Below, one piece after another: positions 34,671 to 45,879 of a stretch of 60,000 nucleotides of DNA. The stretch covers positions 37,268,640 through 37,328,639 of the forward strand of contig NC_081411.1 of the NCBI RefSeq assembly GCF_030272615.1, written 5' to 3'. The translations under genes were made by a program, and so were the position numbers. How positions within the stretch are numbered: the stretch's first letter is position 1; each line of letters begins with the position of its first letter. The DNA is from Cryptomeria japonica. Lineage: Eukaryota; Streptophyta; Pinopsida; Cupressales; Cupressaceae. The notes under the pieces are model-generated. The model saw only the letters and a program-made list of their open reading frames with translations. It ran no database searches and had not been told where the DNA came from.

Positions 34671-35640
34671 TGATTTGATATTATGAGACATTTATATGTT
34701 ATTGATTGTTTCTTTGATATCATTGTATACTTGGAATTTTTATTATTTTATGATGATATGAAGACATGGATGCTATATGATGGCTATGATTCATGATTTA
34801 TTATGCATGCTACTCTAATGAATATGAATTATATGTTCTATATGCATTGATTACATGGATTATGCTTTATTGATCTATATGCAGTGATTACATGAATGAT
34901 ACGATGATGATCTTAATTACATGGATGATATGATGATGATCTTTCCTTTCCTTCATATTCCATGATGTTATCTTGATGATATGATGATGATATTGATTCT
35001 ATCTAAGACCTATATGATCTACATGATAATGATGATGTCAAATGATCTATATACATATGAAAATGATTTTAAATGTAATGATCTATATGGAAAATGTTTA
35101 TAATAATGAAATATGCAAATGGATATTTATTTTTATTCCTTGATGTATATGCATGTGATGATGAAATGATTTACATGAATAGGTGATGAAATATAAACAA
35201 TGATGATGTAATAATGCATGGATAATGATTTTAAATGCACAAATTCAATTAAATGAACATAAGGAAAATGATTCTAAATGAAACTAATGATAACTAAATA
35301 CAAAAGATGATAATGATAAATGAATCTAAAGCAACTAGTAATGATATGATCAAATGAAAATGACACTAATGTAATCCTAATACAATTAAAATGAATGCAA
35401 CTGATAAATGATGAACGATAAATGACATGATGATTATGATAATATACAAACCTAAATGAAATGAACCTAGATAATTTGAATGCAAACTAATGAAACTTAT
35501 CGTGACCAATGCAATTATTTTTGTTTGTCTAGATATGTTCTCAATCTTTATTTTTACCATTGATCTCAAATGAAATGCTTATAATGCAACTGGAAATGAA
35601 TGCTTATAATGTAGATGATAATAAAGTAATAAAAAATGAT
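34671..35640. repeat. ATGAT-rich low-complexity region
   Basis: About 1 kb is dominated by irregular repeats of ATGATG, GATATGATGAT and AAATGA, with no supported ORF. It looks like decayed simple-sequence DNA downstream of the PMD pseudogene. Confidence 0.6.
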
Positions 35641-36491
35641 CTAATTTAAATATTATTACCATTCCTCAAATGTTATCTTGTAATAATGCTTGATTTCATC
35701 ATTGAGCTTTTAAATGTTGTAAGAAAATACAAGCAACTTGACATGATGACTCAAGCTGGCCTGAGTGCTTACATGGATTTTGATATAGAAAGTTTATACA
35801 AGCAAGTTGATATGATGAATCAAGTTGACCTAAGTATTTCTTTTAGAATAGAAAAGGATTATCCTTTTTCATGCATGACTCAGAACATCCTCCTTGATCT
35901 TTTGCTGATCATATCCTTAGACAAGTACATACCTTACTAAGAGATAAACCACAGATAGAAAAAAAAGAAAATAATCATATCCCATCATAGCTCCTCTATT
36001 TGTGGACATCATCGAGTTGTGTAGGACACATGATTATAAAAATTCAAGATATAAACACTGAATCTTGTGTGTTACACATATGTTCTCATTGTCATTAACT
36101 GATATAATCATCTTGATAAATGATCATTGATAACCTTTCATTACTGGCTGGTTGAATCTTTGTATTCTGAGTTTCCACAATACAATTGTTACAAATGTAT
36201 TGATCTTCGTTGCCTTGTTGTTTGTCATCTATTTGAAAACCCTAGGTATTTTTGGTTTTTCTAAGTTTTTCAAATGTTTTTGGATTATCGAAGCTTTTAA
36301 AGATGCCCTTAACAAAAGGAGTTTAGGATTTTACCCCTAGCAGAAACAAATTTTATTATGGATGTACAAAGGATGATCTAAACCATGGTGGGATACAAAT
36401 ACAAATTGATTAATTCTGATAAAATCCAAGACAGTGACTATGATAAGTATATCAAAGAAATATATCTATTGATAAGCTGCATATTTCCTGC
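35641..36491. other. Unassigned interval before TE-8
   Basis: AT-rich sequence in which the only notable feature is a short imperfect duplication (TACAAGCAACTTGACATGATG near 35730 and TACAAGCAAGTTGATATGATG near 35798). It ends at the TE-8 LTR and is presumed TE-6 interior. Small ORFs here have no recognisable features. Confidence 0.4.
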
Positions 36492-37271
36492 TGTAGATAC
36501 CTAAAATTGTCTTGTCCAATTAAATAAATATTTTTATTTATTTAATTATTTTATCCCAAGTCTTTTATTAATTAAATAAATCTTTATTTACTTAATTAAT
36601 TCATTTATCCTCTTCTAAGCCTTTCATCATTTAAGTAAATACTTTAATTTATTTAAAATTTCCTTTTCCTAAATTAAATAAATATTTTTATTTTTTTAAT
36701 TGATCCCATTTCCTCTATTAATTAAATAAAATCTATTTATTTAATTAATTCATTAGCCTTTTCATGCCATTCATCTCTTAATTCTTCTCTTGCCTACCCT
36801 CCTTATCATTTTATTATTTCCTCTATCTACCCTTTAATCCTAGTCGACCATTTATTGTTACACCTCTCAATCTTATCCCTCCATTTCTTACAGTGTCTTC
36901 TATATAAGAGGATACTCTCCATTATAAACCCCAATTTCCTAATGAATGAACACTCTAATAAATCTTATGCACTCAAGCCTTCTTCCGGTCAATCTATCGA
37001 CCACATTTTTGTTCTTTGTTGAGCTCTTGTGCACATACAAAATCTGAGAGCAAATATATCAAGCAAGATCAATGGAGATAGGAAGAATGGAGATTCAAAC
37101 CCTAGTGGACATGTGATGGTATAATATTTTGATTTTGTTTATTTCCATTGTCTTAGGTAGTGTTCATTGTGTATGGTGGATCACTTTCATTGATAGGCTA
37201 GGGTTTTGTGGTTGAATCCATTTTAGTCTTTCAATATTGTTATTTTCATTATCCACTTTTAATCATATACA
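36492..37271 (+). repeat. TE-8 5' LTR
   Basis: 780 bp, starting TGTAGATACCTAAAATTG and ending ATCATATACA. The first half is AATTAAATAAATA-rich. A TATA box (TATATAAG, 36901-36908) sits about 370 bp before the end. An inverted relative forms the TE-6 LTR. Confidence 0.75.
36901..36908 (+). promoter_or_regulatory. TE-8 LTR TATA box
   Basis: tatataag lies in the middle of the LTR and is followed by GAGGATACTCTCC. Transcription would be expected to start about 30 bp downstream. Confidence 0.55.
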
Positions 37272-37274
37272 TTT

Positions 37275-37292
37275 TGGCACACTTGGTGGGAC
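37275..37292 (+). other. TE-8 primer-binding site
   Basis: tggcacacttggtgggac starts three bases after the LTR. TGGCGC-like sites at this position are usual in Tat and Athila elements. I do not assign the tRNA. Confidence 0.6.
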
Positions 37293-39296
37293 TCTTGTCC
37301 CTTTATTTCGACATTTTGTGTTGCAGATTTAGTGTTTTTCAAGATTGCAGGTTTGTCATTGTGATGATTTTACATTTTTCTGCATCTATGACAGATCCAA
37401 CTGCATTTGTGTTCTATTTCCGCATCCACGACTTATATTCTTGTGTTTCTGATTTTGTGTTGTTCTTGTAGATCTGATATGCTTAAATTGTGTCTATGTC
37501 AGACAAAATCATGTTTTTGTTGCAAAACCACGTCTAAGTCTCTTAAAATCATGTTTCTATTTTTTTTGTAGATTTTGGATCATTTTTTCCATTTGCAAGT
37601 CCTAAAACTGCATCTATGTTCAACATTATCGTGTTTTTGTTGGGAAATCATGTCTACATTTTCTTTTATTGCTTTTTTGTTCTGTTGTTTGATGTGTAGG
37701 TTTCAAATTTGGAAAATCACATCTGTGTCTTATCTTTCTATGCTTGGGATCTGTTTCTATGTCTATGTCTGTATTTTCAATTTTCTTATTTTGATCTTGA
37801 TTAGGGTTTTTTAGATTTTATTTTTGAGCACTAATCCCTTTTGACTTGACTAAAAAAGTGGTGCAGTTGTCTTAAAGGAGAAAAATGTATTATCGAAGGC
37901 CCCTATTTCACAAAGTCTTTTGGGTCTAAAATTTACCTAACTTGTGTGCTTGCAGGAGGGGTATTATCTCAAAACTACTAACAAGTTTGATGCAGGACCT
38001 TTGGCAAATAGTTGGTTTTGAAATTTCTTGCTTTGTCTTCTGTCATCTAGAAAACACTTCCATTGGTGCTCTAAAATTAACAAGTGTCTTTTGTGTCTTG
38101 AGCAATAGGCTCTTTTGTGTTTCCTTTTAGAGGACCTACCTCCCAAGTAGCCCATAAGGCCAAGTGAGAGGGAACGAACCAAGTGGTAACAAGCTAAAGC
38201 CAAGCTCTTCCAAGCCACTATAACTAAATGTGTTTGTGACGAAAGTTGCAAGGAACGGGTGTTACATGCTTCTATAATGGTGTTATGACTCCCCATAAAC
38301 CCTATAGAGTGCAACCTCTATAGGTTGGGAGGCCTTCCATTCAACAAAGCATAACACGCTGCTGATTATAGCCACTGAAATGGATGCTCTTACTAGACAC
38401 CTTTTGTGTTAGAAGCCAAAAACCTTCTAGTTGTTGCTGTAGGAAGTCAGACCTTTGAAGCAACTCACATTCTTATGGTTCTTAGTAGAGATACAAAGTT
38501 TGCCACGATGAATTTTCATGGGGACTAGTGCTTGGCTGCCCTAGAGAAGTGAGTGCCGAGAGTGGAGCCAGTGCGATCAAGCATCTAAGTATCCACTTTG
38601 AATTGAGTAGCTTGGGGGAAACCCCACGTGAGTTTCAACAACTATAGTCTCAACTACTCCTAGGATTTGTGCTTGAATGATCAACACACTTAAACATTTT
38701 CAAACAAAACAAAGAAAAATTGTATCTTCTGTGTTTTAAAGTGTATGCCAAAATATTTCAGATTACACTTCACATTTAGAAACATTTTTTATATCCTAGA
38801 CAAGACACTTTCAAACATTGAGTCTTCACTATTATTGTGTCCTCTTGGCACGAAAAGAATCAAAACATTGAGATTTGGTCACATTAAACATCTTGAAAAT
38901 TGGACAGAACTATACAAAGAATCAGAAAGTGTGTTTGTGTCTGTTGAAACTACATATTTTATTAGAAATCGCATCTGTGTAGTTCAGAACTACATCTGAG
39001 TCTTACAAAAAACTGTCAGGAAGAAAACTTGTCATATTCACCAGAAACTGTGTCTATTGTAGCTAAATTTGTGTCTAGAAGCCACGTCTGTGCAGGGCAA
39101 AATTGCATTTTTGATTTTCAAAATAAAATTGTCATTGTCACTATAGAACCACATATATGCTCATTAAAACTATATTTTTGATTAGTAATAATATCTCGGT
39201 CAAATAAAACCGTGCCTATGTTCATAGTTGAAAGATTAGAAAAAACTCTTGAAGAACAATACAAGCTTAAGTTTTCAGATCTAAAGAGCTTCTAAG
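37293..39296 (+). other. TE-8 leader, part 1, with degenerate tandem repeats
   Basis: There is no supported ORF. Between 37375 and 37790, and again at 38930-39220, phrases like CATCTATGTC, CACGTCTAAGTC and CATCTGTGTC recur every 30-60 bp with AAAATCATGTTT-type spacers: a decayed tandem array. Bases 38135-38700 are more complex, with a 9 bp stem CCTATAGAG/CTCTATAGG at 38301-38324. Such long leaders are typical of Tat/Ogre-like elements. TE-9 interrupts it at 39296. Confidence 0.55.
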
Positions 39297-40506
39297 TGTA
39301 GCGTCCTAAAATTGCGACACTTGCAATTTCGACTGCATTTCGGTCTTCACGATGGCGACGCAACACGCAACCTGAATGGAGACCCCAAAACTTGCTCACG
39401 ACACTGAAAACTGCATTTTTCAAGCACCATTGGCCTGAACCTCCTTGCACCCCGCTGTCCCGGAGGTGGGACCAGAGCGCCCAGCGCCCTGGTCCCTGGG
39501 TCCTATTTTGGGCCCGGTTTCCTAAGTGATATCGGGTCTTTTTGATTGCAAATTGGAAATAAACTTCCTTGGTCGGCCTAAGGTCGGGAAAATCAGTCTA
39601 TCAGCCCTAATTGACAAGTATATAAACTACATTTTCTCTCTCATTTGGGAGATGAAGAAGGACATATGTGTACAAGGCGTGGAAACTATACTCAAGCATT
39701 CAAGCATTCAAGCATTCCTTCAAGCAATTGATCATTTCAAGTCTCCATTCAAGGCTAAGTGTTGCATTCAAGTCAAGGATTCAACCATTGAAGAGGAGAT
39801 CACTTACTTCATGCTACAACATACAACATACAACATCTAAACCTTCGCACATAAGGATACCAACATCCTTAGAACAAGGTATTAGTACTTGTTTTACAGT
39901 CATTTACATTTACAGCTCTTGCTCATTTCTTGGTTAATTCCAAAACCGGGGTTTGACCTAAAGGCAAACCCCTAATCCCTAACCCCCCAATCGTCTTCGC
40001 TTTTTTTGTGTGTAGGTTGCAGGTACGCGGCTGAGATTGAAGATCTGGAATCCTTGTGTAGAGACGAACAGATCCCCCTTCGTTTCGCGGATTTTTCAGA
40101 GGACCGTGGCGCCGGGCGCCATCGTCCCGACAACTTTTTCTCAAATTTGCAAGACAGCGCCGTATCGACATTCTACTGCTAATTCCAGGTCCGCAGCTTC
40201 ATCCTATAACCTAAACTCAGTTTATTAGCGAATCTTTATGACTTTCTATGCATCCTTAGCTTAATTTCCTTAATCAACATTTCTTTACAAAAGAGGGTAG
40301 CTTTGCTTTCCAAACCCTTGAAATCCATTTAGCATCCAATCTTACATTGTGTGGGATTGAATCTTATGAGTTTCAACCCCTCTTTTGAATGTAAAGTCTT
40401 CCCCCTAAGTGAAAACCCATCGAATCCTAGCAAACCTCCCTTCTCTCTCCTCGGAGTTAGAAGAGGGGAGACCAACTAGGGTTCGACCGCGATTTTCCGC
40501 TTTACA
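39297..40506 (+). repeat. TE-9 5' LTR
   Basis: It starts TGTAGCGTCCTAAAATTG and ends TTCCGCTTTACA. It has one copy of a 31 bp palindromic unit (39469-39499), a TATA box (TATATAAA, 39619-39626) and a GGCGCCGGGCGCC palindrome near 40108. Confidence 0.93.
39619..39626 (+). promoter_or_regulatory. TE-9 LTR TATA box
   Basis: tatataaa in the LTR, identical in the 3' LTR at 46264-46271, with CT-rich sequence (CATTTTCTCTCTC) downstream where transcription would start. Confidence 0.55.
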
Positions 40507-40509
40507 TTT

Positions 40510-40527
40510 TGGTGAACCCGACGTGAA
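40510..40527 (+). other. TE-9 primer-binding site
   Basis: tggtgaacccgacgtgaa starts a few bases after the LTR and begins with TGG, as expected opposite a tRNA CCA end. The tRNA is not assigned. Confidence 0.6.
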
Positions 40528-41686
40528 CATCCTTTCTGACTTTTCATGCTTAGATCTTAAAAAAAAAATTGATTACATTTCCATGTTTGATTTTTTTGCA
40601 AAATTTTAGAGGTGATTGCATAAAAAACCCTAAAATTTCTTTTTAGTAATTAAGCTTGTGAAATGTTTAATTGTTAATGCTTGTTTCAGATCTGCCCTGC
40701 TATTACAAATTATCAATTCATATTTGTGCTTCAATTTTGAAAATTAAGTGGTTAAAAGTCAAAACCCTAATTTTTGAAACCCTCTTGATTCAACCTTTGT
40801 CTGACAATTTGATCGGTCAAAACATCTCCAAATCAGCTGTAACTTTGGATTCTGCAATAAAATCACAATATCTTTCATCCTTGAAAATTTGGAAAAAAGT
40901 TGCGAGGACCGTGTTGCACTCCGAGCGCCATCGTCCCCAACATTTTTTCCAAAATTTCGGGAGCGAGATCTTGCTGTATTTTCCTGCTAAAATCCAGAAT
41001 TTTGGCTGATTTTATCAATTTTAACACTTTCAAAATTACAGTCAAAGTTGGTCTTGTGATTGCTTGGTTTAAGGCTCCTAATCATTCAAAAATTATCGAA
41101 ACTGAAATTTTGTGTCAAAATTGTGTTCTTACTGTCTTAGATCTGAAAATTGTATTTGCATTCATTCGAAATTTCAGTGCTTTATTCAAATATTTGCATT
41201 TTGTGACTTTTGAAATTAAGTGCCTAATTACAACAACTTTGATTTCCGCTTTCAAAATTGAATTCAGTGTGAAATTGAGTCAACTTTTAAAATTCAAAAC
41301 TTGCACTGCTTTTGACATTCCCTCTAAAATCATAAAATTCAAAATTTCAGTTTTCCTCTCTTTTTCAAAATTCAAATTTTGCATTTTTCGACAATCTTGA
41401 TAGGGTTCAATTTTGAGATTGCAACTTTAATTTGGCCTATCTATAGATCGTAAAATCACTCAATTTTTTCAGATTAACTCTAAAATCATCATACCTTTCA
41501 TCCTTGCAAATTTCGAAAAAAGTTGCGAGGACCGTGTTGCACTCCGAGCGCCACAGTCCCGAACATTTTTTCCGAAATTTCGGGAGACTGTTGTGATTGC
41601 ATTTAACAGCTTAAATCTGGAAGATTGGCTGGTTTTACTGAAAATTGCTACCTCTAAAATCAAAATCTTCTCTCTCTCTCTAGTGC
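40528..41686 (+). other. TE-9 leader with duplicated LTR-like segment
   Basis: About 1.16 kb between primer site and ATG. A segment of about 165 bp occurs twice (about 40857-41020 and 41480-41650), with GTTGCGAGGACCGTGTTGCA and CCGAGCGCCA. A shorter relative lies in the LTR (GAGGACCGTGGCGCC near 40097). The ORFs in the leader (to 41400) read through this repetitive DNA and are not supported. Confidence 0.55.
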
Positions 41687-44600
41687 ATGAGTTTTACAAC
41701 AATAAGCCCTACTTACACTATTCCCGTTAGACGAAGCCGTAGAATTAAGTCTTTCCGAGGTTTAATTACCGAGGAGATGGAACCTAATTTGAATAGCCTT
41801 TTTAACGAGGACATGGGTAATTCCTTTAATCCTCCTAATGATGAAGAAGCTCCCCATGAAGTTTCTGTTGAACAACTTTCCAAATTGGATAACCAATTTG
41901 ATGATTTTCACCAATGGATGTCTCATGAGTATCCCGATAGTCAAGCTCTTCCTTTAATTGAGGGTCTAAAATGTATGCTTCAGAGTGATAAGAATGGAAT
42001 TGATATTTTGCGTGGTATTTCACACATTGTGAATTCGAACGTGATGCCTATGAAGAGTTGTGCTGAATCTTTAGGTTATACACAACCTCCTACACAAGTC
42101 AATCATTCTATTCCTTTGACCACTTCTATTGCTAGTTTACCTACCTTTACATCAAACATCATGGCTACCTCTATACAAGACATTCCTCCTGTGATCACTA
42201 GTCATGGGGGCGATCCTCCTTCTTCAATTAACCCTAATCCTTCATTCAATCCGACTTCTTCATTCATTCCTTCAATAAGTGTTCCTATTACATCTTCACA
42301 AATGAACATGACGCAAGGGGGCAATTCATTTAACCATTCCATTCCTCCTTGTAGTGTTCCTCCTATCCAATCATCCCCTATGGTTGACTATCATAGGGTC
42401 CCACCACCTTACTCTTTACCTTCTTTCAATAACATCACACCTCCATCTCAATCTAACACACCTAATATGAACTCTTCGACTGAAGCTACCATTAATAATC
42501 TTGCACAAACTGTCTCTTCTTTACAGCAACAAATTGCCTCTATGAATCAATCTAAGTTTAGTGTGCCCACATTTGATGTTGCGAGCCCACTTTCTCTTGA
42601 CATTGTTCGAGCTATTCCTCCTAAACATGTTGAAATCCCGCATTTGGAGCTTTATAATGGTAAAGGAGATCCTCTAACACATGTTAAGACTTTTCAAACA
42701 ATATGTACTAATTTTACTTATGACCAAAGGTTGCTTGCAAAACTATTCACCAGAACATTAAGAGACAAAGCCCTACAATGGTATTGCTCGTTGCCTTCTT
42801 ATTCTATTACTTCTTTTGAACAACTCGCAAATGCTTTCATTCAACAATTTCAAAACAATATAAGTCCTAAAGTTACTTTGATTGATTTAATGCATTGTAA
42901 ACAAGGTGTTAAAGAAAAAGTGACTGATTTCATTAGTAGATATAAGCATTTGTATGCTCAAATTTCTTTTCCAGTGCCTAACAATGATATTCAAAGAATC
43001 TTTATTTCTAATTTACAAAAAGATATTCGAGACAAACTTCTGTTTTCTGAGTTTACTTCTTTCCAACAGTTGTGTGCAACTCTTCACAATTATCAACTGA
43101 CTGTGAGTCAAATGGAACAATCACATCCTATGGCTCCGAGTGATAAGGGTGATAGCAGTCAACAACCATTTGGGAAGATTAAACCGAACAGAGATTCCAT
43201 CAAATTCAATGAAAACATCATCAACAACAATGTGAATGCAGCATCAGGTGTGCCTCCTATTTCTAAATTTTTCAGGAAAGAAAGAAAGTATACTCCTTTG
43301 AATGAATCATTGCATGATATTATGAATAAGTCATTGGGACAAAATGTGCTTACTCTTCCTCCTATAAGACAAATTGATCCTGCAAAGATTACTTCACCTT
43401 ATTTTGATCACAAAGCTTTTTGTCATTTTCATCGTCAGCCTGGTCATGATACTGAAAAATGCTTTTCTTTAAAGGGTAAAATTCAGGATTTGATTGATAA
43501 TAATACTATTTCTGTTTCTGGAGTGAATGATAAAGGCAACACATCTGTAGCTCCTCCTAACCAAAATCTTCAGATTTTTACTGATCCATTACCTTCTCAT
43601 ACCTCTCATACCTCTAATGTGATTGAGGCTAATGATTCCTCTTTCTCATCTGATGGTCTTGTGTTTATGACTCCGAATGTGATTAACTTTGTAGAGCAGC
43701 AAGAAAACCCTAAAGAACCTTCAATCACATTTGATTCTAGTGAAACCATTAGAGCACCTGATGGTCCTTTATACATAGTTGCAAAAGTCAAAAATACACC
43801 TTGCCGTGGAGTGCTTATTGATCCTTCGTGCATGGTTAATGTTATTACTGAAGAATTTCTTTTTACTTTGCAATTGAATCAAGTGATCTATGACAAAACA
43901 GATGTGATTGTGAAACTATTTGATGCATTTTCTTCTCCTGCAATTGGTTCTATTACATTGCCTATTGAGGTCCATAATAAATCTCTTGATGTGAACTTTG
44001 CTATTATTCCATCTTCCGAACAATTTCGTGTGAAGCTTGGCTATCCTTGGCTATCTTCCATGAAAGCTATTGCTTCTCCTATTCATAAGTGTTTGAAATT
44101 TCCCCACAATGGTGAAGTTGTTACTGTCAATCATAGTCTCTTTAAACCAGCTGAAAGAACCTCTAGTATTCCTATTGATTACTTTTGGCCCAAACAATTC
44201 CAATGTCTTCCTCCGCGAAGTGATCATCTTTTTAAATCTTATCAAAAGTGGAAAACAGATATGATCCTATCTCTAAGTGAACCTAGAACACCTAAACTTG
44301 ACATTCCTATCATTCTTGAGAAGGAAATTCTTCCTTTGAAAGACAAAACTAATGCCTTTCCCCAAGAAGATTCCCAACCCGTCCCTATGGATGCGACTAT
44401 GTCTATACCTAATAAAATTCCTACGAGTAGACCTATACCTCCTCATCATGATGGACTTGGTCTTCTCCCTAAACCAAAAATTCCTCCTTTGTATGGAGCA
44501 GTTCCTCCTCCTGCCTTTTATAGAGAGAAGAGACCTTCTTCTTCTCCTATTATCCAGCCTAAGAGACCACAACCTAAACACCCAAGTGCTAAGGATGAGA

Positions 44601-45139
44601 ACATTCCTCCTCCTCTATCTTCTCCACTTCCTACTAAGACTAGACGAAATCATTCTGCACGCGAACGCCGACGAAAGCGTCGTCTTAGGGCTCAAGCAGC
44701 CGCTTCTCAAACTTTACAATCTCCAAAAACACCTTCAACAAGCATTATTCCATTTTCTCCTCAGCCGGATATTGAGCCTAAATCTCCTAAACATAAGATG
44801 CATGATGGTCTTGATCGTGTGCGAGTTAAAGATCCTATTTTTATAAATCTTGATGATGATATAGATGAAAATGTTATTCATGATGATAATGTTACTCCTC
44901 TTGCTTCTGATAGTGAATATGAACTTGTTGATGTTGATAACCATTTATCTAATGAATTTTCTAAAGCACTTATCCTAGCTCCTAGACAAGAACAATGTGG
45001 CTTGGAACATGAACATAGCCCTTGTTTGGATCTTGTGATAGCTCCATCTACTGTGTTGGATGTTCCTCCTCTAGCGTATTCCCTGCCTTCCCGAAACATT
45101 GATCAGCAAGATCGGGGGGTAGATGACATGCTAGACTAG
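41687..45139 (+). CDS. TE-9 gag-protease polyprotein, 1150 aa, intact
   Basis: ATG 41687 is the first in frame and is followed by MSFTTISPTY and a basic patch (RRSRRIK). Residues about 1-300 are Pro/Ser/Asn-rich. Residues about 314-470 form a retrotransposon gag core (HLELYNGKGDPLTHVKTFQT, KALQWYCSLP, FIQQF). Residues 577-604 have a Cys/His motif typical of Tat gag (CHFHRQPGHDTEKC). The protease-like part (about 692-808) has LIDPSC at Asp712, where active enzymes have D-S/T/G-G, and then LGYPWLSSMKA. The C-terminal third is Pro-rich, with a very basic run (RRKRRLRAQ, about 995) that could be a nuclear signal, and an acidic end. RT and integrase are absent. A product with capsid function is likely; protease activity is doubtful. 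Confidence 0.88.
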   Translation: MSFTTISPTYTIPVRRSRRIKSFRGLITEEMEPNLNSLFNEDMGNSFNPPNDEEAPHEVSVEQLSKLDNQFDDFHQWMSHEYPDSQALPLIEGLKCMLQSDKNGIDILRGISHIVNSNVMPMKSCAESLGYTQPPTQVNHSIPLTTSIASLPTFTSNIMATSIQDIPPVITSHGGDPPSSINPNPSFNPTSSFIPSISVPITSSQMNMTQGGNSFNHSIPPCSVPPIQSSPMVDYHRVPPPYSLPSFNNITPPSQSNTPNMNSSTEATINNLAQTVSSLQQQIASMNQSKFSVPTFDVASPLSLDIVRAIPPKHVEIPHLELYNGKGDPLTHVKTFQTICTNFTYDQRLLAKLFTRTLRDKALQWYCSLPSYSITSFEQLANAFIQQFQNNISPKVTLIDLMHCKQGVKEKVTDFISRYKHLYAQISFPVPNNDIQRIFISNLQKDIRDKLLFSEFTSFQQLCATLHNYQLTVSQMEQSHPMAPSDKGDSSQQPFGKIKPNRDSIKFNENIINNNVNAASGVPPISKFFRKERKYTPLNESLHDIMNKSLGQNVLTLPPIRQIDPAKITSPYFDHKAFCHFHRQPGHDTEKCFSLKGKIQDLIDNNTISVSGVNDKGNTSVAPPNQNLQIFTDPLPSHTSHTSNVIEANDSSFSSDGLVFMTPNVINFVEQQENPKEPSITFDSSETIRAPDGPLYIVAKVKNTPCRGVLIDPSCMVNVITEEFLFTLQLNQVIYDKTDVIVKLFDAFSSPAIGSITLPIEVHNKSLDVNFAIIPSSEQFRVKLGYPWLSSMKAIASPIHKCLKFPHNGEVVTVNHSLFKPAERTSSIPIDYFWPKQFQCLPPRSDHLFKSYQKWKTDMILSLSEPRTPKLDIPIILEKEILPLKDKTNAFPQEDSQPVPMDATMSIPNKIPTSRPIPPHHDGLGLLPKPKIPPLYGAVPPPAFYREKRPSSSPIIQPKRPQPKHPSAKDENIPPPLSSPLPTKTRRNHSARERRRKRRLRAQAAASQTLQSPKTPSTSIIPFSPQPDIEPKSPKHKMHDGLDRVRVKDPIFINLDDDIDENVIHDDNVTPLASDSEYELVDVDNHLSNEFSKALILAPRQEQCGLEHEHSPCLDLVIAPSTVLDVPPLAYSLPSRNIDQQDRGVDDMLD

Positions 45140-45879
45140 TTACATTAGCATGGCAGATTCTCTCCCCCTCTCTTTTGTTACTTCTTCTATATGTTATTCT
45201 CATTCTTCTATTTGTCGTCCTTAGTGTTGTCTACTTGAGGACGATGCAAAGCATTGAGATCTCTTTGGTCTCTCTCATGTTGACTCAAAAGACACATGTG
45301 TTCCCTTCTTCTAGGTGACCTTCCTTGATTGGGGAATGAAGAACAATTATGCATACATACATATGATATATACATGACTTATCATACAGCATACTGACCC
45401 CGAGGAAAGCGAAGTCACCTCGTGCTTTATGTTTTGTGTCTATTATCCTTGGGTTTATCTCACACTTGGGGGCTAAATCCTTGCGATAACGTGCTCCTTT
45501 CCTTTCTCATTTTCTATGTGTATCACTACGTTAAAACAATCACCCCCGTTGAGGCGCGTGCGATCGCTTTAACGTAGGGGGCATACACCCTGTCTATCCC
45601 TTCACGATACATGAAAATTTCTTGGAGAACTCAGCTTTGCCTTGAAAATTTTTGGTATTTCTCTTACATGACTCATAGTGAGGGAACCTTACTACTGACA
45701 GTCATGGTTCTTCCTCGTGATCTTCCCTTTTACTTTGTCAATCGAAGTCGTAAGATCCTTAGTCCACTGGGGGCTTGGTGTGTCTTGCCTCCTTGACGTG
45801 GTGAAAGTCTTTCAATATTGTTTCCTTGTACTTTACCGGAAGTATGAGCATACATACTCCCGCTAAAGTGGGGGCTAAA
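45140..45879 (+). other. TE-9 3' untranslated region with polypurine tracts
   Basis: Non-coding. It contains ACTTGGGGGCTAAA (near 45464) and ACTGGGGGCTTGG (near 45766). The final tract AAAGTGGGGGCTAAA (45865-45879) abuts the 3' LTR and is the likely plus-strand primer. Repeated GGGGGCT tracts before the 3' LTR are common in Tat elements. Confidence 0.6.

Larger units (their letters stand above)
26383..36491 (-). mobile_element. TE-6: minus-strand LTR element of Tat type, 3' part
   Basis: On the minus strand a purine tract (CAAAGAGGGGCATAA, 31601-31615) is followed by an LTR that starts TGTATACACATAAAATTGG at 31600 and runs leftward to about 26383. It is interrupted by TE-7. This LTR resembles the TE-8 LTR, which starts TGTAGATACCTAAAATTG. 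Both have long AATTAAATA-rich stretches, a TATA box and the phrase GGTATAATATTTT. TE-8 is a Tat-type Ty3/gypsy element, so TE-6 is probably related. The interior to the right (31601-36491) lacks pol and holds a PMD ORF in antisense. TE-8 interrupts TE-6 at 36492. Confidence 0.55.

Noticed and set aside
39526-40228. ORFs of 104, 89 and 82 codons, found again at 46171-46816
   Set aside because: They lie in both TE-9 LTRs. The repeat is explained by the LTR pair, and the ORFs cover TATA and leader sequence.
40671-41400. ORFs of 112 and 166 codons upstream of the TE-9 ORF
   Set aside because: They run through the repetitive leader and end before the gag ATG. Their composition (I/F/K-rich) follows the AT-rich DNA.
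44352-44846. ORF of 164 codons in a second frame of the TE-9 gag-protease gene
   Set aside because: Shadow of the main ORF; Leu-rich composition caused by the codons of the Pro/Ser-rich frame.
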